64,000 bases of DNA from Scenedesmus sp. ARA3 (Eukaryota > Chlorophyta > Chlorophyceae > Sphaeropleales > Scenedesmaceae): the NCBI GenBank assembly GCA_004335835.1, contig RWJK01000906.1:1-64000 (forward strand). Reading direction: 5' to 3'. Position 1 is the stretch's first letter; each line of letters begins with the position of its first letter. The notes under the pieces are model-generated. The model saw only the letters and a program-made list of their open reading frames with translations. It did not search any database and was not told the origin of the DNA. A program made the translations under genes and the position numbers. Below, piece after piece: positions 45,961 to 55,745 of the stretch.

Positions 45961-48900
45961 GCCTACAGCAGGGGTGAAGCGCGCAGCTCCTGCAGATGCA
46001 GCAGCTGCACCACAGGCTGCAGCCACCAGTGCAGGCGCAGCAGCAGCAGCAGAGCCAAGCAAGCCAGAGCCGCCAGCAAAGAAGCAGAAAACGCCAGGCG
46101 GCGGAATAGAGCGCTTTTTCGGCAAGACGCCCAAGCAGCAGCCGCAGCCAGCAGCACAGCAACCGCAGGCAGATCAGCAGCAGCAGCAGGGTGCAGGGCA
46201 GCAGTATGAGACGCCTCCAAGCACGCCCAGGCACCAGCGGTCGCCATCACCCATAGGCCTGGCTGCGGTTGATACTTCAGCTGCAGCCGAGGGTGCCGCG
46301 CCTGCAGCCGCCAATGCAGTGCACAGCAGCGGCGGCATCCTGCCGATGCTCACTCCGCCGTCTCATGACGTAGCAGCGGACCGGCCGACAGTCTCTAACA
46401 GCCCTGTGCCCTTCCGCATGAACTCGGCAGCTGTGGCAGATGTGCAGGAGGCTGCAGCAGCAGCAGCAGCAGTGGAGCGGCCGCCGGTCAACCGCTGGCA
46501 TGCGCAGGCTGACTGCAGGGGCATGGGCTTGCAAGGAGGCGATGCAGGCAGCATGCCCGGCAGCCAGCAGCAGGCCGAGCAACAGCCGCAGCAGCAGGAT
46601 AGTCAGCCGTTTGCGGGGTTTGACCAGCCCCAGCAGCAACCGGAGCAGCAGCAGCCCGCGGATGAAGCTGCGGCAGGGCCTAGTGCAGCGGCTGCTGCAG
46701 CAGCAGCAGCAGCAGCAGGTGCTGCTGCGCTAGCACGTGCAGCTGCGGCACCCGCTGGCGCGGGTGGCAGGCGCGCTGCTGCTGCTGCTGCTGCTGGTGG
46801 CAGCAGCAGGCTGGGGACCAGCAACAACCCTGGCAGCAGCAGCAGCTTCACACCTGCCAGCAGTGTGCATGAAGTGCCTGCGCTGCCTGCTGATGGAAGC
46901 TTGCCGGGCTACGGCTTCTGGAAGCAGCTGGTGAGACCAGCAAGCTGGCTTGAGCATTACTTGCAGCAGACTGGGACATAGCTGCTGAGCCTTGCTGCTT
47001 GGTTTTGGCCGACAGCAAGCTGCTTTGTGGGTGCTGGGTTCATATTTCAAGCTTTAGCATCTTCCACAGCGGAGCTGCAGCAGCATCTCAGGCTGAGGCG
47101 TTGCCGTGCATCTGGGCCTCTGCGCGCTTGCGCCAAGCAGCCTCCCTCTGATGCACGGTGATCAGTTGGTTGTGATGCAGTGGTTGCGTGCTGACTCAGC
47201 CGCCTCGTTCATTGCAGCTATTCTGTTTCTGTTGCTGCTCGTTGCTGCGTTGTGCAGGCCTCCTGGATCGTGCACGCGCGGGAGCCATGCGAGCAGGACA
47301 TTGCCGCAGCATTCCAGGTCTTCAGGCAAACAGAGCAGCTGGCTGCCTACCTGCGCAGCATGCCGCAGGTGAGAGAGTCGGCAGCAGGGGAACAGGCTGC
47401 TGCTGGCCTGGGCTGGTATAGCACGTTGAGCAGATGCCGGTGCTGCTGGCGGAGCTCTGCTGATGTTGTGCAGCAGACACAGCTATGAGCCATTCTGGTC
47501 GTCATGTGTGCGATGCGATGTGAGTTGTTGGTGTTTGCGCCGCACTAGGACGGCGTATTGCATGCATCGCGCCCACTCCTGCCTGCCTGCTGGCCTGCTG
47601 TCGCACTCACTTGCCCGCTGCGCTGCCTGCTGCTGCTGCTGCTACTGCTGCTGCTGCCAGGTGGTGCTGACTGCCATGGTGAAGACGCTGGGAAGCACCA
47701 CGCAGTGCCTCGCAATGCGCACCGAGTGCGCGGCGTGCATCAGCTACGCAGCGCAGGCTCTGGCAGCGCAGCCGCACGACGAGCAGCAGCAACAGCAGCA
47801 GCCTGCCGAAGCCGCAGCCGCAGCAGCCGCATCCAGCAGTCCCCAGCAGCAGCAGCAGCAGCAGCAGCGCGCTGCACCGCCTGTCGCAGGCAGCAAGCGC
47901 AGCGCAGCAGGCATGCAAGACAGCCCCAGCCCAAGCCCAAGCCCGCGCTCAGCACCTGTGGAAGTCTCTTTCGAGGAGCTGTGTGCCGAGCCTGGCCTGC
48001 TGGGCAACCTGCTGGCCTGCATGAGCCCAGATAAGGTGCTGCTTGCGGCAAAGGAGGCGGCGCCGCGGGGCAAGCCGCAGCCGACGCACCTGCAGGCGGC
48101 GGAGCTGGCGCAGGCTGCTGTGCGCACTGTGGCGGTGATGCTGAGGGTGAGCGGGCGCGGCTTGACAAGCACGAAATGCTGATTCAGAACAGCTACTGTG
48201 CAAGGGTGGGGATGGCTTGTGGATGCGTCAGTGTGCTGTGTGTGGCCTCTTTGCTGTTGTGAGCGAGCTGAGCAGCGAGCGGCGCAGCTAGTTGATTGTG
48301 ACGCCAACAGCTTCCACATGGTTTGGAGTCACCTGTGTTTGCGCCTGCTTGGCAGCTTGTGGTTGTTGTTCACCTGCTGCTGCTGCTGCTGCTGCTGCTG
48401 CAGGTGGGGCTGCCGAACCTGGTGGTGGCAGGCCCTCCGCGGGACTGGCGGCCCTCTGCTGTTGCTGCAGCAGCGCAGCTGCGCCTGCAGCTGGCCAGCA
48501 TGAACAACTGGCGCGGCGCGCTGCGCAGTGCGGTCAGAGACGGGTAGGTGCATGCTGCTGCTGCTGCTGCTGCCGCCGCTCTCAACACTGCGTTGCTTTG
48601 CGCTGAGTGCTGTGCTGCCTGTAGATGTGGTGACAGCACCCGATCTCACCGTGTGTCACTCATCATATGCTCAGCACCACGCGTAAGCTTCCATACAAAT
48701 TCCAGAGCAGGTGCCGATGTGATTGGTGTGTGTTTGTGCTTGTGTGTGGCTGCAGCGGCGACCGCAAGCGCAGCAGCTATGCGCTGATGAGCTTGTGGGC
48801 CCTGGCAACTGATCCGGCAGCAGCGGAGAAGCTGACCACTGGCACGCGCCTGCCAGCTGTCATGCTGCGCGCTGCCACAGACTGCGCCGCCAAGGAGTGG

Positions 48901-50708
48901 GTGAGTGCAGCCGCAGCACGGGGCTGGTGGGAGGTTGCACGGCGTGTGTAGTGTTATGTTGTCATCCTGTGGCGCTGCTGCCGTTGGCTGGGATCTTGCC
49001 CAGAGGTGGTTCTTTCATTAGTTCTAGCAATGCACCATACGGTATTGAATGGCATGCCAGTTTGCACAGCTGTTGGTGCTGCCCTGCATCCATGATGTGT
49101 GCATCTGCGTGCATGTCTCTGTCATAACAGCTGCCGCACTCACTCTGGCCCACACCCTTTGCACCCGCACCCTTACTGCGCTGCCACCACACGCACACCA
49201 GGTGCTGCAGAAGTGGGGCCTGCTGCTGGCGTCAGCGCTGCTCTCAGAAGAGTCCATCCGCCAGCGAGCGCTGCCGCAGCAGCTGATACAGCCGCTGGTG
49301 ACTGGCGCAGTCGAGACGGTGCAGCTGCTGGAGGGGCTGGGTGCGCTGGCTACAGCAATTCTTGCCAGGTGGGTGTGGCTGGCGTGCATTGCAAGTTGTG
49401 TGTGGTTGCGTTTTTCGTGTGTATCAGCTCGAGAGGCAGTGACGCTGCAGCAGGGGCTGGGTGCGCTGGCTACAGCGATTCTTGCCAGGTTGGTGCAGCT
49501 GGCGTGCGGCTGGCGTGCAATGCGAGTTGTGTGTGTTTGCGCGTTTGTGTGTATCAGGCTGGCGAGGCAGTGACACTGCAGGAGGGGCTGGGCGCGCTGG
49601 CTACAGCGATCCTTGCCAGGTGGGTACGACTGGCGTGCATTGAGTGCTGTTGTTGTGTTGTGTTTGCGCGTTCGTGTGTATTAGGCTGGCGAGGCAGTGA
49701 CGCTGCTGGAGGGGCTGGGTGCGCTGGCTACAGCGATCCTTGCTAGGTGGGTGGGGCTGCATTTGGGGCTGCATTGATGCTGATGTTTGGCTGTTTGCGC
49801 GCAGCCGTGTGGTTTGGCGGGTGATTGGCTGTCGGAATTCGGCAGATGAGGTAGCTGTACGGTTGGGCTGACAGCAAGCGCGTGGCTGGATGCAGCTGCA
49901 AAGGAAGCTGATTGGTTAGGTGGCAGCAACCGCGCAGCAAAGAGCCCTGCACAGGAAGCCGCATCTCGTGTGCGGTTACTTTCGCTGCTTATGTGCCAAC
50001 ATATGTGCTGCGTCTGCTGGTGTGTTGTTCCCCTGCCCGCGCGGCTCGTGCGACTGCAGGACCGAGTGCGACCTGACCCAGCCTGGGCCTGACCGCACAT
50101 TTGTGCACAAGGCGTTGAGCATCGCCAGCCTGCTGCAGCAGGTGCTGCAGCAGCAGCGCGAGCTGAACGGCGGCCGCATGCAGCCGCAGCTGGCGTCCAT
50201 CTTTGGCAGCGATGGCACCCACAGCGACCTGAAGGCGGCGTTGGAGGTGGGTGCAGGCTGGTGGTGTGTATTGCAATCTTGAAAAGAATATGCAGATGTG
50301 TGCTTGGTGGTGGCTTTCGCGACTCATGCGGTTGGCCGCAGCGATGTTAGTCCGCACCCCTTTCTGCTGTTGTGTTCTGTCTTGCTCATGTACCAGTATT
50401 GCTGACAGTGAGGTTAGATTACACATGCATGCAGGCCACATGTAACCCAGCAGTTTACATGTGTTAAGCAAGGTAGCGTAGCAGTAGGTAAACGACACAC
50501 CTTGAACGATTGTTGTGTGTATGCTACTTGGGTGCTGCAGGAGTTCTCAATGCAGGAAGAGTGGGAGGAAGCAGCAGAGCAAGCACGGGCAATCCTGGCC
50601 ACGCTTGGCAGCACAGCGGGTGCAAGCGATGCCGCAGAGCAGGATGAGGAAGGCAGGGAGGGTGGCGAGGCACTGCAGGGGGCTGAGGTAGAGATGCAGG
50701 ATGCCTGA
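38070..50708 (+). CDS. FAS1: Chromatin assembly factor 1 large subunit (FAS1/CHAF1A) with novel C-terminal ARM-like extension
   Basis: Twenty-three in-phase exons, about 2006 aa: 38070-38264, 38433-39032, 39340-39462, 39720-39972, 40296-40429, 40693-40911, 41100-41168, 41389-41529, 41787-41972, 42266-42451, 42609-42798, 43117-43303, 43639-43741, 44175-44307, 44719-44877, 45192-46930, 47258-47368, 47661-48146, 48404-48543, 48756-48900, 49202-49368, 50060-50246, 50541-50708. Diagnostic FAS1 features are a long Lys/Glu/Arg (KER) coiled coil (exons 8-9), KLIKHHDSVRPAFYGSMS, and the acidic core LDYEVMSDQDWEEEPEGE followed by GFVVGDGYLSDDEG. The FPDVLLSALVAHIQ...KYTVKPEFL domain follows. CAF-1 deposits H3-H4 behind replication forks with PCNA. 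PIP-like boxes are MKIDKFF, QAAFRNFF and GGIERFF. Normal FAS1 would end near residue 1280; here about 470 helical residues (exons 17-23) follow a Gln/Ala linker. Exons 12, 13 and 15 have extra tandem copies. Confidence 0.9.
38662..38713 (+). repeat. Coding (CAG)n tract: polyglutamine in FAS1 exon 2
   Basis: About 17 consecutive CAG codons encode Gln between DDPA and AYHEQD. Unlike the intronic tracts, the sense strand reads CAG and the run is translated. It is expected to be length-polymorphic. Confidence 0.9.
42979..43075 (+). repeat. Upstream tandem copy of FAS1 exon 12
   Basis: A CAG acceptor at 42979-42981 is followed by gcctgccgcccagctgggcg, matching the real exon 12 start at 43117, offset 135 bp. 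The copy also encodes FVTNTATALY, then diverges before the KLIKHHD block. Both acceptors have the right phase, so alternative use is possible, but only the downstream copy leads on to the conserved domain. Confidence 0.9.
43542..43615 (+). repeat. Upstream tandem copy of FAS1 exon 13 start
   Basis: Preceded by the same CTG-rich tract and gccgcag acceptor, it encodes the block PLGTKPELDCEVM, offset 94 bp from the real PLGTEPELDYEVM at 43639 onward. It then runs into the next CTG tract. It lacks the acidic WEEEPEGE continuation. Confidence 0.9.
43730..43912 (+). repeat. Tandem copy of the FAS1 exon 13 donor region
   Basis: The exon 13 end and donor (gagagcctctcggtgcgtgt, from about 43730) plus 40 bp of G-rich intron recur 122 bp downstream, from 43852 (gagagcctctccgtgcgtgt). 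The second donor is intact. Confidence 0.88.
43989..44040 (+). repeat. 10-bp tandem repeat (gtatgctaat)n
   Basis: Five units of gtatgct(a/g)a(t/c) lie in the intron before FAS1 exon 14. Function unknown; probably simple slippage. Confidence 0.9.
44431..44800 (+). repeat. Three tandem copies (155-159 bp) around the start of FAS1 exon 15
   Basis: The block ggcggcagcagc...ggcgcagcttgaggctggg occurs at 44431, 44586 and 44745. Each of the first two is followed by a CTG-rich tract. Only the third continues the open frame into LEAGLERARQRGRPLLLVNN. The first two copies are followed by aaacacac and stops. Confidence 0.92.
49327..49748 (+). repeat. Four-copy array of the FAS1 exon 21 end plus donor
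   Basis: The block ggggctgggtgcgctggcta through cttgccag|gtgggt starts at 49333, 49453, 49584 and 49711 (spacings 120, 131, 127). The first is the real exon end (49368). Each later copy preserves the coding block GLGALATAI(L)AR, a GT donor and an upstream acg/aca ctg cag-like acceptor. Copies 3 and 4 share an extra ggctggcgaggcagtga flank. Confidence 0.95.
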
Positions 50709-52725
50709 TGCCCGTCGTGTGGATACGCTAGCGGCAGCAGCATGTGGGAGAGCGGGTTGTTGCGCAACCTATGCAGCAGCTGCACGGCGCGCCGTGAGGG
50801 GACCCGCTTGGACCTCCTGGCATGCAAAGTGGGCCTTCCTGCATGCAAAGCTCAACTGCCTCAGGCACTTGGAGGATGGCTGTGCTCCGCTGGTGTGGTG
50901 CATAGGATGCAGCGAGAAAGTTTTTTGGGTTGGTCGCGGCAGAGTAGCAGGCATGTTCCTATGTACAGTCACCTTTTCTGTTGCAGTCTAGGAGCGTTGG
51001 TTGGATGAGTGCACAAGCATGTGCTTTGTTTGCTGGTGCCTGGTGCCGGCAGTGCTCAGGCTGTAACAGCTGTTCTGAGCTGATGCAACGATGTCACTAC
51101 TGGATGGTTACGACCATTGAATACTGATGAATAGCCACACATCTCACGTCACCAGTTACTTGCTACAAACTTACGGGCACCACAAGTGCAAAGGAGGGCT
51201 ACTGTACCTGGCTCGTATACTGCTCGCCATATGCAGATGCATCTGCATGCTGTGGACAAAGCCACAGCGACTGTTGCCTGACACTGGCAATGTCGTTGGG
51301 GCGCAAACCAGTCCGCAAGTCAACCTCTGCAACCTCCTCACTTGTGCGCTTGCCGTGTAGCCAAGCAGTGTCTCCCTTCATAACAGAGTGCTGCAGATAC
51401 AAGCCAATGTTCGGCAGCAATTCTGACCCCTGGCCACCTGTTCACAGCAGCTTGTTGTAATTGTAAAGCAAGTAGCCAGCGCACGTCGTCTCAGGTAACA
51501 AACACAAATGGCATCAGGCCAGCCTCGCCATAGTCATTCACATACATACGAAATGTGACTGCTGTTCTTCGTACTAGTGTCACCCCTTTGCCGGCAGTGC
51601 AGTACGCCATCAAAACACAGTGTCTGCTTTTGCTGGGCTCTCTGCATCATGCCTGCAGTGTGCAGGCATTGCCTGATCAGTGCTCGATGCGTGCCGCCAG
51701 CATCCAAAGGTAAACCAAGGTGCAGTGCAGGAGGTATGAGGTATGATCGATCAATGACATCGCCAGTGCGCATAATGCAGTTCCCAGCTGTTGCAGCCAT
51801 CCAACAAAGCACAGGCATGCTGTGCACAACGCATCAAAAGTCAAACCAACTCTAGATTTAACAGTACAAATATCCATGAAATGCTGGCATCTTGTCAACA
51901 TGGTTGGCAGTGCCAAGCGCCGTAGCCGACAGCCTTTTGCAGTCCAGCGCAACCCTCACAGGTTGAACATTTGGCAGTGTATCACACAGCCCTGAGGAAA
52001 CCCTCATGAGCTGAATGACTGCCAGTGACACAGTGTGTTGTAGTTGCACACCGTAGTCTTTGTTCCACAAAACAGCACTGACTTGCATGCTTGTAAACGC
52101 CAACATTCAGTGCATGCAGCACAGCAAACCACAAGTCGACAAGCCCTGCGATGCGACACAAGTATTGCGATGCAACACAAGTAGGCATGCATACCAACGT
52201 CCAACCAGGATCAGGCTGAGTGGACCTTGCACAGCAGATTGCAGCACCCTGATGCGCAATTCTTGTCTAGACATACACGCTCAGCAAGTACATCACACAA
52301 GTTGAACAAGTATGCCCATTCCACATGCAATGAACAGCTTCCTCCACCGCAAAACTAACCAGCAGGCCACTGGCTGCCAGCACCATGGCACGGACAATTT
52401 GCAAATGCTGCCTACATAGCATCGCATCTTCCACGCAACAGACAGCATCACCAACTGCACACAGAATGCAGCACACCAAGCAGCCGCCATTGACATGCCG
52501 CCTTCTATCACGCCAAAGCAACTTTGACAACAGCGGGCAGCTTCAGCAGCCACTCTGCGCAGCCACGTGGCTACACAGCATGCACTCACATCTCATCCTC
52601 AAGACACAGCCGCCGGGTTGGGGTTGAGTAACAACCTAAACCCAACCCTCAGCCCTAAAACCTTGGCACAGCCACGTGGCTACACAGCATGCACTCACAC
52701 CTCATCCTCAAGACGCAGCCGCCGC
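50709..52725. other. Convergent 3' region of FAS1 (+) and the lactone oxidase gene (-)
   Basis: About 2 kb with no recognised gene. TGTAA signals on the + strand lie at 51062-51066, 51456-51460 and 51462-51466. A duplicated block adjoins the oxidase stop (52559-52735). Confidence 0.5.
51062..51066 (+). promoter_or_regulatory. Candidate TGTAA poly(A) signal of FAS1
   Basis: TGTAA lies 354 nt past the FAS1 stop. Two more copies at 51456 and 51462 are alternative candidates for a longer 3' UTR. Confidence 0.5.
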
Positions 52726-52735
52726 CTAGGCCTGC
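52559..52735 (-). repeat. 109-bp tandem duplication at the oxidase stop, with telomere-like filler
   Basis: The block agccacgtggctacacagca...aagacacagccgccg at 52561-52615 recurs at 52670-52724, ending at the oxidase stop codon (52726). Between the copies is a tract with acctaaacccaaccctcagc and ccctaaaacc, resembling degenerate telomere repeats. Confidence 0.88.
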
Positions 52736-55237
52736 TGCGCGCCAGTGCCTGCCAGGAACACAGCATCAAAGCGCTCGTTGCGCAGCAGGCGCTGCGGGTC
52801 AAACCGCGCACACTCCCGCCTGAACTGCTCCACTGGAAGCCCAAAGCCAGGCTGACTGGGCACCTCAGCCGTGTAGTACTTCGCATGGTGCGGCCTGCCG
52901 TTGTATCCTCGCAGAACCTTCTCCATGGCCCCGAAATATGCAGCCCACTCGTCCCAAGGAGGCAGCTCCGCATCCATTGCAGGAGCGACGAGCCCCAGCT
53001 CGAATGCCGCGCAGGTGGCGGAGCCGTAGCACGGGTTGAGCAGCGATGACGTGTCGCCTCCGACGTATCGAACGTGCAGCCAGAGGTGCGTCGAGGGCTT
53101 GGAGAGGCCGCGGGACTCGGCTACTGCCTGGAAGCCTTCCAAGATGGCACGGGTTGCTGCTGCCTCCCCTGCATCATCCAGAGCAACGTAGTACTCGCCT
53201 GGGGGATGGCGTGGCAGCAGCAGCGGCAGAGAACTTGGTTCAGGGTTGGTGATGGGTTCATGCTGACTCAGCTAAGGTAGAACTGTGGACAGGCGACTGC
53301 GCTGTTATGCAAAGCCATGTGCAACAATGACTTCGTGGAAGTGACCGGCGCTGCTGTCATGAACTGCTCAAGGGTTCAGGGTATGGACAGTGGTCACCCC
53401 GCTGTCTTGTAGGCAAGACACACTGCCTGCGGGAGAGACTGCCGCAAATTGAATTCAATTGCAGTGCTGCTGTGACTCACCATTCCACAGTGGCTGCTGC
53501 TCCATGTCTATGGCATGTGTGAGGGAGCGAGATGAGATGTCGCTGCAGTTGTCCTGCAAGCAGCAGCAGCAGCAGCAGCAAGGTCAGCCGCCACCACTCA
53601 GAGAAACAGTTACGCGCGTCCGTCAGACAGCACCGCTGGCGGTAGACGACAGCACGAGGATTGCAGTGCAAAGTCAGCAAGGGGCCCTGAGTAGCCATCA
53701 AGACGCGCTTCAGGTACGTGTCAACTGTACAGGTGAGGGTTAAGGGGTTGAACCCTGAAAACCTAAAATCCTAAAGGGGGGTTCACAAACCTTGAACCCC
53801 TAAAACCCTGAAACCCCACATGTGCTGCTTACCCAGCGCATGATGAGAGGCAGGCCGTCCACGCCAAACTCCTTCTCCTGGGCATCCTCCCACTGCTCTG
53901 CTGCTGTGCGGCAGCTGCGGCCCTCCGCGGCGCTCTCTGCTGCTGTGGCAGGCTCCCAGTACATCGGCCATGAGGTGGCTGTCTCGGGGTGCAGGTACCT
54001 TGAAGCAGCACACATCACGCACAAGGTAGTAGTCAAGAGTTATGCTGAGGTATAAGCATGAAGAGCTGGAGCATTTGAGCAACTTTTGAAAACCGCTATA
54101 GCAAGCACAAACAGCTGCCATAAAAAGGCCGGCAGGGCAGCTCACACAGGGCAGTCAAATGCCTTGAAACGCAGTAAGGACGCTTCCTGCTCACCAGTGG
54201 AAGCGGTCATACTGCTGCTTGAGCTGTGGCAGCTGATAGTCAAGGAAGGCGTCCGAGTCATCCACCCTCCAGCGCCTGCGCCTCAAATGGAACTCAGAAG
54301 TAACAGGCAGCTGCACGCGCGTGATGATGCCACACATCCCCAGCGCCATGCGCGCTGCACGCATTGCATCTGCATTGCTGCTGTCGTTGAGCTCGTGGGT
54401 GTTGCCAGATGTATCAAGCAGCCGGAGGCTTTGCACCACACTAGAGACGCCGCCGACTGACATCTGACTGCCGTGGAACCCAACTGACACTGCACCGCCA
54501 ACGGTCAAACCCTGGATGCCGCCTGGCGGCCACGCCAGAGTGAGGTTTAGTGCAGCGAGCTCCTGGAAGAGCTGTGCAAAACTGGTTCCTGCAAGCACCT
54601 CCACGTGTGTGTCTGTTACTTTTGTTATGCCGCTGAGCTTGTGCAGCGCCAGGGTGATGCCTGGGGTGCCATCTGAGGCGTTTGCAGGAGTGTAGAGCCC
54701 GGCCCAGCTGTGTGCAAAGCCAACAACCTTCATAGGAGGCCTGGGCTTGCCGGATGCTGCTGCTGAAGCAGCGGATGCTTTCAGGAAAGCTGCCAGCTCA
54801 TCTTCACTTGCAGGGACCACCACGGAGCTAGGAGCCCAGCTGACTGTGCCAGCCCAGTTGCTGCAGGACCACTCCTGGCTGGAGTTTGCTGCAGCACACA
54901 GTAGGCGGGGTTGGTGTGCAGGGGCGTCTGGGGCCTCCTGCTCTTGTGGCACGTCCACGTACAAGGCCTTGGGTGCTGCGGCCAGGCCGTTGGGTGTGTT
55001 GCAGGTCTGGGCCTGGTTGTTGGCAGCTGCGCAGCAGGACATTTTCAGGGTCGAGCGAATGGGTCAGCGGCTTGCAATCCTTGAGCCAACGAGAAAAAAA
55101 TTGATTCGGGTTGGCACGCCTTGGCAGTTCAGTCGGAACAGCGGCACAATTGCGCCCGGCACTACTGCTGTCGCGTGCTCACCAGCTACAGCAACCATAG
55201 TGGCCAGGAGCAGCCATGCCGCCTTTAGCACGGCCAT
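52726..55237 (-). CDS. FAD-linked sugar-lactone oxidase (D-arabinono/L-gulono-1,4-lactone oxidase type), secreted
   Basis: Five minus-strand exons, 55237-55183, 55026-54195, 53998-53833, 53553-53481 and 53198-52726 (TAG), give about 532 aa. Exon 1 encodes a signal peptide, MAVLKAAWLLLATMVAVA, cut close to the intron. The FAD domain shows VVGFAHSWAGLY, the region where the His of GLO/ALO enzymes sits, and PPGGIQGLTVGGAVSVGFHG, matching the family T-x-G-G-x-x-x-x-G-x-H-G motif. The C-terminal block GYNGRPHHAKYYTAE corresponds to the family's GRPHWAK substrate-site motif with H for W. A C-terminal acidic Cys-containing stretch (NPCYGSATCAAFELGL) precedes it. These flavoenzymes oxidise an aldonolactone with O2, giving an ascorbate-type product plus H2O2. 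A secretory location resembles plant GulLO proteins and differs from mitochondrial GLDH. The exact substrate is unknown. Confidence 0.88.
53741..53818 (-). repeat. Interstitial telomere-like repeat tract in the oxidase intron
   Basis: The plus strand contains gggttaaggggttgaaccctg, then aaaacctaaaatcctaaagg and aacccctaaaaccctgaaac. These are degenerate units of CCCTAAAA or CCCTAAA, in both orientations. The tract lies between oxidase exons 3 and 4, just left of the exon 3 donor. Confidence 0.8.
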
Positions 55238-55745
55238 GATTGTATAACAATTTAATTCTTGAAGCCGCGCTGAGGAATCAGCCTTGCTACACGCACGTCG
55301 CTGGTGCCGGAGTTTGAACAAATGCGAAAATAAGCAACGCAAAGTGAAGATCGGCGAAATCAACTCGTCTCTATGCACTGCTTGAAGTTATAAACTGTAG
55401 GTAGAAGTGCTTTGGGCTGACCCTGTTATGTGTGAGAACGAATTGACGGAGTACAGCGAGAACAGGTGCCATGATGCATGTATTTGATAATAAGCTTTTG
55501 ATGCTGCTCCTTCACATTTCTATCATCCAATACTCTGCAAATTGCCGTTCTTGAATTACAAGAGTATTTCGTGATGGACCAATCACATCAAATAGAAGAG
55601 TAACCTGAGACCTCGTGCATCTAGCTCAGCTACGCCACGCAAAGGCTCAGACCATACCGATCCGTTATTCTATCAAGTATTGAAGTTTTTTGGTGTGCAC
55701 GAACCAGACGGACCTAAAGCTGTCTTGCTGCTCGGACGTTGACAA
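55238..55745. promoter_or_regulatory. Divergent intergenic region, lactone oxidase (-) and sugar porter (+)
   Basis: About 508 bp of comparatively AT-rich sequence between the two ATGs should contain both promoters. No consensus element was clear enough to call. Confidence 0.45.

Noticed and set aside
47258..50708. A separate gene for the ARM-like part of FAS1
   Set aside because: Kept as part of FAS1 because exon 16 to exon 17 is phase-matched with GTGAGA and CAG sites and no ATG, promoter or TGTAA was seen between them. Still the main uncertainty in the window.
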